A stretch of 46,795 bases of DNA, from contig NC_049985.1 of the NCBI RefSeq assembly GCF_000003815.2, forward strand, positions 19,339,756 to 19,386,550. Direction: 5' to 3'. The notes under the pieces were generated by a model. The model was not told where the DNA came from and did no database searches. It saw nothing but the letters and a program-made list of their open reading frames with translations. Positions 31,309 through 43,900 of this stretch are shown piece after piece. Position 1 is the first letter of the stretch; each line of letters starts with the position of its first letter. Position numbers and translations under genes: made by a program. This DNA comes from Branchiostoma floridae (taxonomy: Eukaryota > Chordata > Leptocardii > Amphioxiformes > Branchiostomatidae).

Positions 31309-34300
31309 CTGCAAATACACAGTAGAGCATCCATTCAGTCCAAGTTCTCGTTAAACACTACTGACAGGGGATGAAACGCACTGCTGTGCATCACACTTGT
31401 TTTGCAAACATTTTATGTCATTTTTTTTTCTTTCACTAAACTTGCAGCAAAGCAATACAGAAGACATCCCAGGAGGTGACTTTTCCGGAAGAAACATGAT
31501 GCTCGTAGCTTTTTTTTTTCAATTTAAGCAGGTGTTAACAATTTCTGCATTGCATGCCACACCACGGCTGTTAAAAGGTAAAGTTTTTTAGACTAACATA
31601 TTTTTTCTCCGGTCTTACCCATTTGGGTGGACTGCTGAGAGCCATTGTTTTGAGCCGGCGGTGCAGAGGTGATGGTGGACGACGCGGCAGGTGGAGAGGT
31701 GATGGTGGACGATGGAGGTGGAGAGGTGATGGTGGACGATGGAGGTGGAGAGGTGATGGTGGATGGTGGGAGTAAAGAGGTGATAGTGGATGATGGATGT
31801 GGCGAGGGGATGAAAGGGGATTGTGGAGGTGGAGAGGGAAAAGTTTGAAGGCCGTAGTCTGTCCAGGAGTCGTTGGAGGTGTGGGGACTATAGCCAGTTA
31901 GGCTTCTCATGGCTGCCCCCACAGCCTCCGGGAAAGGGGAATCCCTGCTGGACCCGGCCTGCTGGACTTCTGATAACCTCCTCTGCAGAAATAGACGTAC
32001 AATTTACAGGTCAGTGAAGGATAAAACCAAAATAAATTATTTTAAAGGAAAGAAAGTGGCACTGTATCCGTCGTAAATGCATCGCGTCCAATAGGAATGG
32101 ATAATGTCAGTTTGGACTCGAGTCGCGAGCCGACTTGCGAGAACATGCTGTAAACATTCAGATTCAGTTCTTTGTTCCATATATCATACTCTTTGTAAAT
32201 TTGAATACAATTTTCAGGAGTAGCTTTAATTCATTGCACTTACTCTTGCCTTATCGGTCTTTCTCTGTACGAAGGCTTGCATTGTCACCTCTATTGCGGC
32301 CAACCTGGTATTCACCTCCGCCATGTGTTTCTAGGACAGGTGAAAAAAATGTTGCAATTCTGTTAATCATGTCACCAATATCTCGGCGTGACCTCAGAAG
32401 CAGCATTAATCAATGACGCACTAGCATTTCTCTGTAGCTACGAATATGTCACATGACTAACCCCCCCTACATTACTTCCAGTGGACAAAAATACATATAC
32501 ATACCTTAACCACCCCTTCCACTGCAGCTTCGAACTGTGAATAAAAAAATAACAACTGTTTGTGTGGTAACAAGAACAAGATGAAACGATTACAAACAAA
32601 CACGCGCCAAAAGCAACACCAGCCCTACAAAACAGTTTGAGGTTCTTATTAATGCCATGATTAATGAAAACACAATATATCTTTGCAATATCTATCATTT
32701 TTAAGTCTGTCAGTAGAGAACAGTGCCGGTGCTAAACTGATGATGCATACCTCTTTCTGTTGAGTGTGGTCGGTCTGGGTTGCGGTGGTTACCTGCAAAA
32801 CAACGTGGTTACTTGTTGCAGCTGTTTCAGATTTTGTCATTTGTCGTGCCAGCAACAGTATTGGTCAGTCGATGAGAGTGGCAAACGAATGATTCTTAAT
32901 TTAACCTAGCCAAGGTATCCCATATATATTATCACTGACGCATAAACACTCGCGCACACAAGCATAAAATAAGATCACTATACTACAGAAAGTTACATAA
33001 AACAGCCGTAGAAATCATGAAGGAAGATAAGTAACTCACCAAGACTTTCTTCTGTTGCCTCGGAGTGATCACTCTGCTCTGCTCTTGCTCCTAAGAGAAG
33101 ATAGGACAGAAGAGAAGATTCCATATATCATACAAATGTACAAATGTGACTGAAAATAAAAATAAAAACGTGATTGCTTTTTTTTTCTATACAATTCATT
33201 GAGCAATTTGTCAAAGTCTAGGTCGCGAGAGAGTGCAACGAAAATGATGCATAGGGAAATGTATCAAAGGCGCAAAGGGGCACCATGCATACGCCATAAG
33301 AAAGGAGGCCAAGACGTCTGACATCAAGCTCTCCACTTACATGAATCGATTGGCAATTAACCATATCCAGGAGTCCACTGTGTAGTAAATTTTGTACGCT
33401 CACTTCGGAAGTTCGCTCCCCACCAACACGACTGGGCGCCGTTATGCAATGACGATAAACAAACTTTTCCTTAAAATCTACAAATCTTTCCCAAGCTTTT
33501 CTCACCTTACCGACCAACAAAAACAATCTTCTTGCTTAAGTCTGTCAACCGCTTTATATATGAAAATGTTGGACAATTCATCTCCTACTGTATACGGAAA
33601 AGAAGTCAAACCCATCAAATAGCTTAAGTAGAAATAGATCTAGATTAGACGTTATTTCCCTTTTTATTTAATCTCATTTTCCTTCTTTGTTACAATTATC
33701 TATACCACAGTATTACCACTACTTTACTTTCTTTGCAATTAGCCCTCGGGAATGAACTTGCAATAAAGATTATTATTATTTTTGGCGGGGCAGCGACATT
33801 TGGTAGCTGACCAGAGCTAATAAGGCTGGACTCCAGACTAACTTAACCAAGGCACTAGAGTTATGTTCACTGGTATATAGTACTATTTACCTTTTCTTGT
33901 TGCTACTGTCAATAATCCGTGTAAGGTACCATATCGTCACATGATCCATCTAGATCTGGTATGTGTCTGCTGTTCTGTTTACGCAGTGTAGGTTATGAGC
34001 TAAGTGAGTTGTAAAACAAAATCCAAAAGAGTCCGGCGTGACATACCGAGCCGCTGTTGATATCCTCATCATCCGGGTCATTATCCCCATTGGGGGCTTC
34101 CTCCTCCTGGAATAAAAGGACAACACAAGTGTCGACCATGTACCAACGCAGAATAAAGCAAGCGAAGATAGCCCAACCCCACAACCGCCTTCCCGAGGAG
34201 TTGGCTCCCGAGGGCGAAGTCCGAGAAATGCGAAAAATGCCTTGGGTGACGGGCACGGTGACGGGGCAGTGCAACAGATTCTGTCTACTTCTGTCTGGTA

Positions 34301-37300
34301 CAAGGTCATCCCTTTATATTAGCCATGGCTAGTTGGGTGACATTGGTTGTCTATAATGCCAACAGAACAAATATTAAATAAGATAAACACTGTTACATGG
34401 TAGGACCTTGCCTTTTGTTTGTTACTGTTAGGGTACCATATCGTCACATGATCTCATGATGTGTCTGTAGCTGGTTCAATTATGCCTGTATTGAGTGACT
34501 GTTAATTTAAAGGAAAGCATCAGAAAATCTTCAATTCATTATTTTCCAGCAGTTTACTCATTAAAAAGTTGATTTACGTCAATTTTTACATTAATCCGCC
34601 CAATATGACCCTGTAGACACGTTTGAACTTCGCGCTGTCCTCCTCTCTCCCGCCGCGCTGGCCGATGACGTAATGGCCTCGTTCTGATTGCCTGCGCTCT
34701 GACGTCACAAATCAGAATTGAAACTTCTGGCCATGCCAGCCATTTGTTCGGGGAACCTCGATCCCTTCGGCGGGAAATCACCCCGCCATTCTGGAATCCA
34801 GTTCGTTGTTGTTGACAATTAACTTCGTCGACCTGTAAGTCGCGTTGTGAGCTGTCTACGAAGCCATAGTCCCCGGGAAACTGAACATGAATGGGCTTGT
34901 CTGCGAGTGAACCGCGCGACGGCACGAAATGAAAACAATGGACTTGGGGGAGGTTCACGCACCGTGCCATTCTGGACTGTTACAGGAGCGAGTTCGAGTC
35001 AGTTTTTACCTTCTCCTTTCCGGACAGCACAGCGATAATTACACGTAAGCTTCCACGAATTTTGGCTGAATTGACAGTTGTCCAACTGGCAGTGACAGTA
35101 AAAAAAACAGAGTAGTTGTGACATTTTTCCTCTGACAACATACCCTTGATCGCTACATATCGAACGATCCCCTTTTCGTCGTTTGAAAAAGTGATATTAG
35201 ATTGAGTAAAGCTAAGTTTCTTGAATCGGAAATTATCCTGAGAGAGTTATAAGTGACATACAGTGTCGTTGGCAAGTTGGCCCAGGATTTCAACTGTCTC
35301 AGCCCTCTCTTCCGCTTGGAGAGCCTTCTCCTTCCGTCTTTTGGCAGCAGAGATGGTCTCAGCCTGGAAAAATACACAGTGAGCGGAAACGAAGATCCAA
35401 TAACTAAAGCATGGTAGCAAACTAAGACCTCAACATTTTCATCAGCACGGATACAGAACCTTAATGATAATGATATTGTGTCATGAAATTAAACTTACGC
35501 CACTGTTGCTTGCTGCTTTCCCTCGAGGTTTCTTCGCCTTTCCTGAAAATCGAAAGCAACCGTCCAATTTTGTCAAAATTGTTGACCCGATAGCATATCA
35601 ATGTTAGTAATGTAAATACAACCTCAAGTTGCATAATCCATATTTTTTCCAATGGTCTACTCTCCAAAATGTTACGCACGTTTATTTGTCAAACAGAGGT
35701 TGTGATTTGGGGACTGCAGATGTGCTTCACGCTGCACACGAAAAAATGTGCTAGACTACCGACTTCATAAGGACGCACACAGTTCTTACTACATGTACGT
35801 AGTAGCTTTAAGGTTTACCAATGCTCCACATTACAATGCGGTCCCAAACGCAAAGGAATGTAAAACATCAATAACAGTTGTCAAACGTCCGTGATAATAA
35901 ATCTATGGTTATGTAAAAAGAGTTTCTTTATTCAGTGACGTACCGACCTGATGAAACTATTCACGGATAAGTTTTAAAGTCACAATCAACAGCAATCTGT
36001 CACCTACATATTCAGACAAAAAAATGATATCTAAGGCGACTGTTACACTTAGCCACATGTGTTTAGATAGAGGGGTAATGGATTCTTCAATTCCAAAATA
36101 CAGGATCACATCTGAATACTTATCATAAACCTAACCAAAGCTGCAAGGAGAAAATTGCACCCACCCCCTTCCAGGATAAAATGGCGAGTTAAACTTGTTA
36201 CAAACTGGAACAACAGTCAATGCCAGGGATGTGGAAAGGCCTATATCACAAGAATCATTTCTGTTTTAACTTTGATTGGGATCTATGAACATAACAAGAT
36301 ACCTAAAAGCTTATAAGGAAAGTCACTTTGTCCTACCTAATTAAATATTACAATGTACTGCTTTTCTCTGCATTACCTGTTCGCAAGTTGATTTCTGCTT
36401 CCTTATGACTGATTCCTTTTAAAGTAGCATGATGGTGCACAAGGAACTCTGGAAGGAGCACCTTCCAGATGTAGTCAAATTCCTACGAAATAAATTCATA
36501 TTGAGCTCAGTTACCAATTAATTTCCAAAGAATAATTTTTTTGTCCTATGTTAAAAGCTGATTATGAAAATTAAAGAGTAAATGTACAGTCATTGACACA
36601 AATGTTTGTCATAACTTTGCAAATGACAAATGAAAATTTTGATCCATGGCTCTAACTTAGTCTAAGCCCATTTGTTAACCAAAAAGACACTACTAATAAT
36701 AAGATGATTGGGCCAATGGCCTGTCTAGTGATTCTGAAATAACGTGACACAATGAAATGTATAAAAGTTAAATCTTTAACTCTCATACCTTAAAGCCATA
36801 TCTTTCTATCATCAGGTCTGCTATGATCATCGCCTGGTCATCGGTTACAATGTCAATCGTGTTCATCATTCCATAGTCCATATCGCCTGATAATATTTTT
36901 GGCCAAAGAAACAAATAGTTATTGGTTTTAGAAGATATATTGAATCTTGAACTGGGTATGGAAAATTGGAGAAAGCGTTTTTTTGCTTGACCATAAATGC
37001 TAAGTTCGACTTGTTTGCAATTCAAAGATGATTAAAGATGTGAATTTATGAGTTTCTTCTAGCTATTTGAAATAGAGGTTTGAACGTACATGTAATACTC
37101 CTTATTTATTGTACAGTTGTTGCTTATACTTTATTGCTGAAATATACATTCTTTGAAAGTATATTTACAGACACATGGTTTACTCACGTCGTGCATGCCA
37201 CGACGTTGCTGTCTCATACTCTTTATGTCTGGCATTGACTGTGGTTCCATCCTTCACCCCATCTAAGTACGGCCAGCAGTCCACTACAGCCTTGACAAGC

Positions 37301-39114
37301 TGATCTTTTTCCATGTTCATCATGTCTAAAGACAAAATAGGATTCAGGGTAGGGGGTAAATGATGATATGATGGGAAAATGGCCCACCCCTACTCATCTC
37401 CATAAGTATTTTACAGAGACTTAATATGCTTGAAGCTCCTCCTCACATGGACTACCCCTTATCTAAAAATACATTTCATTCCTTGGACTCTTACCAGAAG
37501 TACCCGAGCCTCTAAGAAGATAACATAATGAAGATTGTAATACTGACCTGTTACTGCTGCCTTCTCCCTCTCCTCAGTTGCCTTTTTCTCAGCAGAAGCC
37601 TTTCTCTCTGCGGCTACCTCCACTGCGGATGCAGCCGCATCCTTCTCCGCACTCTTTTCTGTGACAGCAGTCTTCTGCCCAGTCTTCTTACCCTTCTGTG
37701 TGGCAGAACTCTTTGGCGCCTTCTTTGCAGCCACAGCCTCTGTAGACAAAATGTCAGCACAGTTCAGGCCAGCGATCAAACCAACTAGTCTTATCTAGCT
37801 TTCAACTGATTTCAAACATTTGCTTTCAGACTGCATGGTTTTAGTTTACGTGGACGTTCCCTTCAGATTTGGCATGGATTTTCAATTGTCTAATAATTTT
37901 GTAGAAATGAGCCTGCTGATGTTTCAACAGATTTCATCCAATGCACTGAATGAACTAAGTTAAAGCTACTTCACAGAAGATTAAGACAATGCAATTTACA
38001 AAAGTAACGTTACATTTTCCTACCATTTCTTTACATTATAGTATGTTAAATCAATGACGTTTTATCCGTATTAAGACATTTGCATACCGATATCCAGGGA
38101 GGATGTTACAACATCAATACACCATACAAACATATTGTAAAGTGCCTGTGGTTAGACTAAAAGATGCAATACCACAAAATACTAGTACCACAATAAACTG
38201 TAAATGAAGAAATGTTCGCGGTGCATGAATGTTCGCGGTTTTCGCGGTGACCACTTCACCGCAACCTTAAAACCACCGCGAACATTTTTCTATTATGGTA
38301 TTAGACTGCAGTCTATGGTGCTACCGCGAACTTAAATCCACCGCAATAGTCCCTTTTCTCGCTGCCGCTAAATTAAATCCCAGCATGCATTTACAGTACC
38401 ACACACTACCAGGTTAAACGTGATTGAAGTCAAATATTAAGTGTGCATTTGTGGTATTATGTCTTTAAGTACTACCCAGGTGCCTGGTCTTCCAAAACAT
38501 TTGCCACATGAGGCACCGCCCACTGACCACACTTCAACGCGTCGCATGCAAGAACGTTAACCTTAACCCCCCCCCCCCTCCGAATAAACAAAGTAGCGGA
38601 CCTGTTTAGGACCCGGAAGTATTACACATATTCAATTTAGACATCCTACTACCATGGCCATGGAATGGGAACATAGCCACGAATCAAACTAGATTAAATA
38701 GACAAAAATACATATTCGTCAGTCGTGCAACTGTGGATTCCATTTTTGGTCAACAAAGATTGTGTTATAAAAAAAAACAAATTTTACCATGACAACAGAA
38801 GAGGCCGACCTTCGTGCGTACCTCGTGATTTTTCTACTCCAAATGTAGCGGTAAAATTACTCATGTGCCAAACAACTTTATTCTTTCTTGTGTGCTTGTA
38901 TTCAATACATTTTTCTGAGTTTGTATTTATGCGGTTTTGAACAAAGAAACTTTAGCGCCCTACGACGAAAACACGCGAGTCGCCATATTGGATTGCATCA
39001 AGTATTGTGGGTTCTCGCAAAATCACGCGAGAATGCAATTGTCAACACGCTCGCTCGTTTGGTTTGCTGCGACGTGATTGCCTGAAAGCAAGCATCATTT
39101 GGCGATATATATAG

Positions 39115-39174
<60 letters not shown>

Positions 39175-40635
39175 GCAGGCTGTGATACAGGCTTTCTATT
39201 TTCCTCCGTTTTCTTTTTGTCTCTAACGTTAGGCCGCTAGACGTATCAAGAAAAACAGCACAAAATAGAACAGAAAATACTTGTCTATAATAATCGCTGT
39301 CAAGACATGTGAAAAAAAGAACTGACCATCACTTTCCACGCCGTCATCCTGCGAAGCGGAAGAGAGGGACTCCATCATGCGTCTGGTCATCGTCCGCTTT
39401 CTTGAACGCCCCTCTTCCCTGTCTTTGTCGCTGTCTTTGTCCTTTGGCTCTTTGCAAAAGATCTTTCCAAAAGTTACTTGCGCTTTCATCATCGATGAAA
39501 ATGACCCTGAAATAATTGTAGATTTTCTGTTAATCTTTACTCCGTTTTTAGAGCTGTTAGATGATTGTATCAACTACGCTGTGTTTTGTTTTTTCAAACA
39601 CACAATGAGGGCACTGTTATTCCCAACAGCACACAAAAATTTCCTTTCGACTCGAAGAAGAGTCCAAGAATAGCGGGAGTAAAAATAACAAATAATGCTA
39701 ACCTGTAAGTACAAGTAGATATGCAATGAATAGGAACAATATGAACTCAAGTTACGAAGCGTTTTATACAAAAGAAATTTCCAATGCACAAGCCTGACGG
39801 TCGCTGTGCGTGGCAAACAAAAGTTGACGTTCATTTCGCTGCTAGCAAGTTTACGTTGTCAATATATACATAACTCAGTCTTTGACAGCATTCACCTTCC
39901 TACTGGGGTACGGGTCGTAATATTCAGCGAAAAATAATCGACGAATAACTAACCAAGAGATAAGTCGACGCTAAGATTAACATTCCCCCTCCAAGCAGAG
40001 TTAAAACAGAGGCTGCAATCACATTGTGACAGCTACCGGGGCCTTCAGCTCCCGGGGCCTTCCCCTGGGAGCAAGACAGGATCGGGTAGCTAGCGAGTTT
40101 TGTTCGGGGACCCAAGGCAGTCAGCCCGCCGATCTCACACACGTGCTCGAAGGAGTTATCGCTGCAGGTGGACCTCATTCGGAGCGCTTATAGCAGATCG
40201 GCGGACATGACTGTCTTGGCCACCAAAGAAACTGCCCGATCCCGCCTGTCCCCCAGGGCACTATATTACTTATTACCTCAGGGGTTACATTTTTATATAT
40301 TGATTCTATGTTGGATTTACTCAAAGAAATTGATTCATTAATTCATCAGGCACCCACATACATAATTTGAACAGAACAGAGAAGAGCAGAGGCAATTATT
40401 TCTGGTGTGTATCAACTGAATTTTTGAAATGAAAGGAAGGATGTTTACCTATCGCAAGCACCCTGACGGGGTAGGGCTTCGTCACCATTTGTCCAGACTC
40501 TGGGTCGCGCTCTTTCCAAAGCGCGTTGGTGTCATCACCAACCCCCTTGTCTTGATCGAATTCCGGAATATCCGACGAAGGTACAGCAGTCACTTGATTA
40601 TCATTCCGCCACCACACCGTAACCCACACGGTCAT
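30302..40635 (-). CDS. BEN domain-containing protein, 671 aa, 16 exons
   Basis: Exons in coding order: 40635-40449, 39506-39327, 37739-37548, 37325-37188, 36886-36789, 36482-36377, 35542-35499, 35363-35262, 34106-34047, 33090-33040, 32792-32751, 32534-32505, 32330-32244, 31982-31619, 31308-31099, 30426-30302. All have GT-AG sites and matching phases, and they sum to 2016 nt. The parts are a short N-terminal W-rich barrel-like segment (VWVTVWWRNDNQV), Lys/Glu-rich linkers with alanine repeats (123-186), an unnamed helical module (187-300; LVKAVVDCWPYLDG, IWKVLLPEFL), coiled-coil microexons (316-439), a Pro/Ser/Thr-rich repeat (about 475-545) and a C-terminal BEN domain (562-660). BEN domains bind DNA or nucleosomes and mostly repress transcription, so a nuclear chromatin role is likely. 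Confidence 0.9.
31667..31800 (-). repeat. Coding 27-bp minisatellite in BEN gene exon 14
   Basis: Five or so imperfect copies of a 27-bp unit encode the nonapeptide pattern SSTITSPPP (minus strand). 27 is a multiple of three, so copy-number change keeps the frame. It forms a flexible Pro/Ser/Thr linker before the BEN domain. Confidence 0.9.
33200..33785 (+). mobile_element. LINE 3' fragment in intron of the BEN gene
   Basis: Plus-strand translation with interruptions contains a run near 33520-33605 (FLLKSVNRFIYENVGQFISY) like the C-terminal end of CR1/L2-type reverse transcriptase ORFs. It is followed by AT-rich sequence and a terminal GCAATAAAGATTATTATTAT tail at about 33761-33780. It is degenerate and 5' truncated, and it is antisense to the host gene. 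The family assignment is inference. Confidence 0.45.
33925..34453. repeat. Direct 22-bp repeat pair flanking BEN exon 9
   Basis: The word starting GGTACCATATCGTCACATGA occurs at 33925-33946 and 34432-34453, each preceded by a TTGTT(T)GTTACTGT-like stretch and followed by a GATGTGTCTG-like stretch. It is a small intronic duplication on either side of exon 34047-34106. Confidence 0.7.
34600..34990. promoter_or_regulatory. CpG-rich stretch with CRE-like sites inside the BEN gene
   Basis: GC- and CpG-rich compared with the surrounding introns, with TGACGTAA (34667) and TGACGTCA (34700) about 30 bp apart. A 138-codon minus frame (34554-34970) covers it but lacks recognisable homology. An internal promoter for a shorter transcript including the coiled-coil, Pro-rich and BEN exons is possible but not shown. 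Confidence 0.3.
38197..38397. mobile_element. MITE of about 200 bp with ACTGTAAATG ends
   Basis: ACTGTAAATG at 38197-38206 is exactly inverted at 38388-38397. TACCACA stands just outside on both sides (38186-38192 and 38397-38403), a possible target-site duplication. The inside is filled with TTCGCGGT / ACCGCGAA words in both orientations. It lies in an intron of the BEN gene. Confidence 0.75.
39116..39172. repeat. (AT)n microsatellite
   Basis: A nearly pure AT dinucleotide run in an intron of the BEN gene. Confidence 0.95.
39924..40260. repeat. Dispersed GC-rich repeat in BEN gene intron 1
   Basis: It contains CCTCCAAGCAGAG (39988-40000), paired CGGGGCCTTC words (40040, 40062), and GATCGGGTAGC with CCCGATCCCGC further right. 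An 84-codon minus frame (39924-40178) with a hydrophobic end (SVLTLLGGGMLILAS) crosses it, but it has no splice or family support. Confidence 0.45.
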
Positions 40636-40929
40636 GACGTCGGCGAAACTTAAAACGTGGAAAAACGAAACGCAAAAATTGTCGCGAATTGGAGCGAAAA
40701 ACTTCTGTCTGTGAATTAACCACAAAAGCCCGCCAGTTTTCTGGCGCTTGCGCATAGATCTATTAGTACTTGCGCAGTACAGTCCTCTTCTAAATGAGAA
40801 CCATGTGCCGGAGTCCAGAGGGACTGTTTTCTATACATTTTCAAGGCGTCACTCGCACTACTTCCCTAGCCGACACCCTGTCAGTCAGTTTAAGTGCAGT
40901 GTCTGCGTATCTGGAGGAGACGCTTGGAC
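40636..40929. promoter_or_regulatory. Shared head-to-head promoter region (294 bp)
   Basis: It lies between the ATG of the BEN gene (40635, minus) and the ATG of the tnp2-like gene (40930, plus). No TATA box is evident. Two TTGCGCA words (CTTGCGCATAG at 40747, ACTTGCGCAGTA at 40769) resemble NRF-1 half-sites, common in bidirectional TATA-less promoters. The promoter role follows from gene arrangement and is inference. Confidence 0.5.
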
Positions 40930-43900
40930 ATGGATGGGCCTCGGGAAAAATGTATGCGCTACCAAGTGGACCTGGATAGCGTTCCTAGTCGTACGCAGGA
41001 AAGAAGAAGGCAAGATGAACGACAGAGGAAAGCCCAATACTTTACGGAAAGGTTCGCGACACCAGCTACTGAGACAGGCATTACAGCGTCACCTGTCGCT
41101 GGTCCAAGCAACGTTCAAGAATCCGAGTACGGCGACAGCATTTACTCGGATCATGATGTTTCAAGTGGCTTTAACGCGGACATCGCGAGCAATGTGTCTT
41201 TTTCGTTGTCAGATAGTGATGAAAGTTTAAGCTATGTGGAAAGTGACAGTAGTTTTCTGGACAGCGACTCGGAATATGACAGTGACGATTGGGACTTTGT
41301 TGGAACAGATACTCAGCTGGACAGTGAACAGCCAGAGTTTGAAGAAGAAGGCGGTGAAGAACACGATCGCGACCTTTTATCGGAAACAGAGCTGTTGACG
41401 TCGGGCGAAGAGTTGTACCCTGGGGCTCCAATAACAACAGTAGTGAGCTATGCACTGATTATGATGTTTGGCATAAAGCATAACTTGACATATGTTGCAT
41501 TTCAAGACCTTATAAAGCTGATACAGGCCCATTGCCCTAAGTCCAAAAAGTTGGCCAGATCTCTGTACAAGACGAAGAAGTTTTTCACGGACAGACTTTG
41601 CAAGGAAACGAAACAAACAACACATTACTGTTGCCGTATCTGTCAGAAGATTTTGGCGGGTGAGAATAGCGTGTGCGATAATGACAAATGTCGCAATGCC
41701 AAAGCAATGGAGTTTTACTCGCTGGACATAGAGTCGCAAATACAGCGATTCTTCGAGGGTGAGTATGATTGTCATTTGGGAAACATTGAAACTGTAGTGA
41801 TTTATTTTCTTCTTTTCTTCCTTGTTATTCCTTTTTTTCAAACCATAATGAAATAGGTGATTTTTATTTCAAACATATGTAAAGTGGTTAGATTCTTTGC
41901 GTTATTGTTAGTCGATCATCTCGATTTCTGACCAAATGCTTTTTTTTCCTGATAAAGATCCGCTGTTCCGAAACAGCCTGAGACGTCAGTCGAGTAATGA
42001 GAGTGATGCGGAGGGTCACATACGTGATGTGTATGATGGTCGCAAGTACAAGGAGCTAACGAAAGCGGGCGGTTTTCTTGAGGATGGAAAGAACATCACA
42101 TTCTGCTTCAACACAGATGGAGTATCCATCTTCCGGTCCTCCCGTGGGGGCGAACTATGGCCTGTTTTCTTAGCGATCAATGAGCTTCCTCCTCAGATGA
42201 GGTATGTGTCATAGTCTTTCTTAGTGGTAAAATACTTTGATTTCTTGGGAGAACGCCAGGTATCATAGTTGCACATAGATCATGTCCCAGTTGGGACGGA
42301 GTGAGTTTAACATTGCTTCTTGTACATGTGCAATCTACTCTCAAAGCAGTCAGTAATTGACGTCAACAGCCGGAGCCTAACCTCTGTTTGTAGTATAGGA
42401 ACAACCCTTTCGACGTAGCGAGAGAAATGAGTGTGAGTAAAATAGATTGTTATTGCCACCCCCCCTCCCCCTTTCCACTTGTAAGGACTAACACCACCAA
42501 GCGGCCGGAATGCTCAGCGATCAGCGAATGCGCGCTCAAAGTCGTCAAACAATCGCTCAGTGAGGATAGATGCTAAATAATCTTTATTGACACGACAAAT
42601 GTACAGCGATGATATATCCCTATGCTAACTTTGCTCCCTCAGCGATTGCAATGCATCGTTAGAGCTACAGCCATTCTTGAACAGGGAAAACTCGGTTCCT
42701 GCATCCCCGCAAACAAATATCCCTCAGATGTTTAGTGATTAATCTTCGGCTGACCTCTCGAAGGTACTGACAGTCACAAGTGAGGAAGCTAGACACCTTC
42801 TGGATGACACATATAGGGCACCCCCTAACCCTTGACCACCATGCATGCAGAGCCAAACCCTGAGGGAAACTATCCAAACCCCAACGCCTTGAGTCAGAAT
42901 GTCACAAAGGCAACATCTGTTTCCTGTCAATCTTTGCCATGATGTCTATTCTGGTCATTATTTATTCAATATCTTCAACTTGGAACCAACATTGTCAAAA
43001 AGCATTCTCCAAGCAAATTTTTGTTTCTTCCAACCTTCTATTTAATCAGGCCACATCGGCGATGTGCACTATATCGTACCAAGAAGATGCAAAGTGAGCA
43101 TATGTATGCAGTATGTTGCACAAGAAACATCAGAAAATGGACACGGATAACAATGGAATGCCTCTTATCGTATATCTAATACGTGCTGAATTTGAAGTAG
43201 ATCACCGATTGGACATTGATATTTCATATTTGGTGCAAGTGAAGATTTGTATGCTACTACGTAGCGTATAAGACGTACTAACCCTCATTTTACGTATCAA
43301 AATCACTGTTTAAGGTTTGTGTTGCGCACGCAAAAATCTGACGCGCAATCAGTCTGTCAGCTAACTTGACTCTCAGAGGCAGATGATCGCATGAGCCATG
43401 ACCCTCCTCTCATATTACAGCTGCCGATTCTCTTTCGTAAGTAATGCAAAGGATGACAAACGACACAAAAGAGGGAGGACACCATCTTCCCCTAATGAAC
43501 GTCGCCTATAGAGTAAGTTGTCAACGCGCGCTGATGCATGCGCAAATCCCGTCGCGACAACCCTAAAGTCTAAACAATAAAAATCAGAACGTTTCTTCCA
43601 TTCCTGTGGAGAAAGTTTTTTTTCTCTTTTCACTGGTCGACTGCTTTCATAAAAGCTTTCCTTGTGTTATTGTTTTCTTATATTACGAAATGGAGAGCCT
43701 TTTTCCAAAACATAGCTGACAGATCCAGTCTCTGTTTTAAACACTTAATCACCACTGATCGGCTTGGAAGGGTGAAGTCTGTGCTCCTGCTGAGAACTGT
43801 TCAAGTGAATTTGCACGCACCGCTGGTACACCAGACACATGCTCACGCCCATGTGTCCCATGAGCATTGGCAGGGTTGGCTATTCAAACAGAGGTCCGGT

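Noticed and set aside
34554-34970. 138-codon minus-strand frame in a BEN gene intron
   Set aside because: Open through GC-rich sequence but lacks recognisable protein features; adding it would break the otherwise perfect phase chain of the BEN gene.
39924-40178. 84-codon minus frame with a hydrophobic C-terminal stretch
   Set aside because: It overlaps a dispersed repeat with the CTCCAAGCAGAG word, and exon 1 to exon 2 of the BEN gene join in phase without it.
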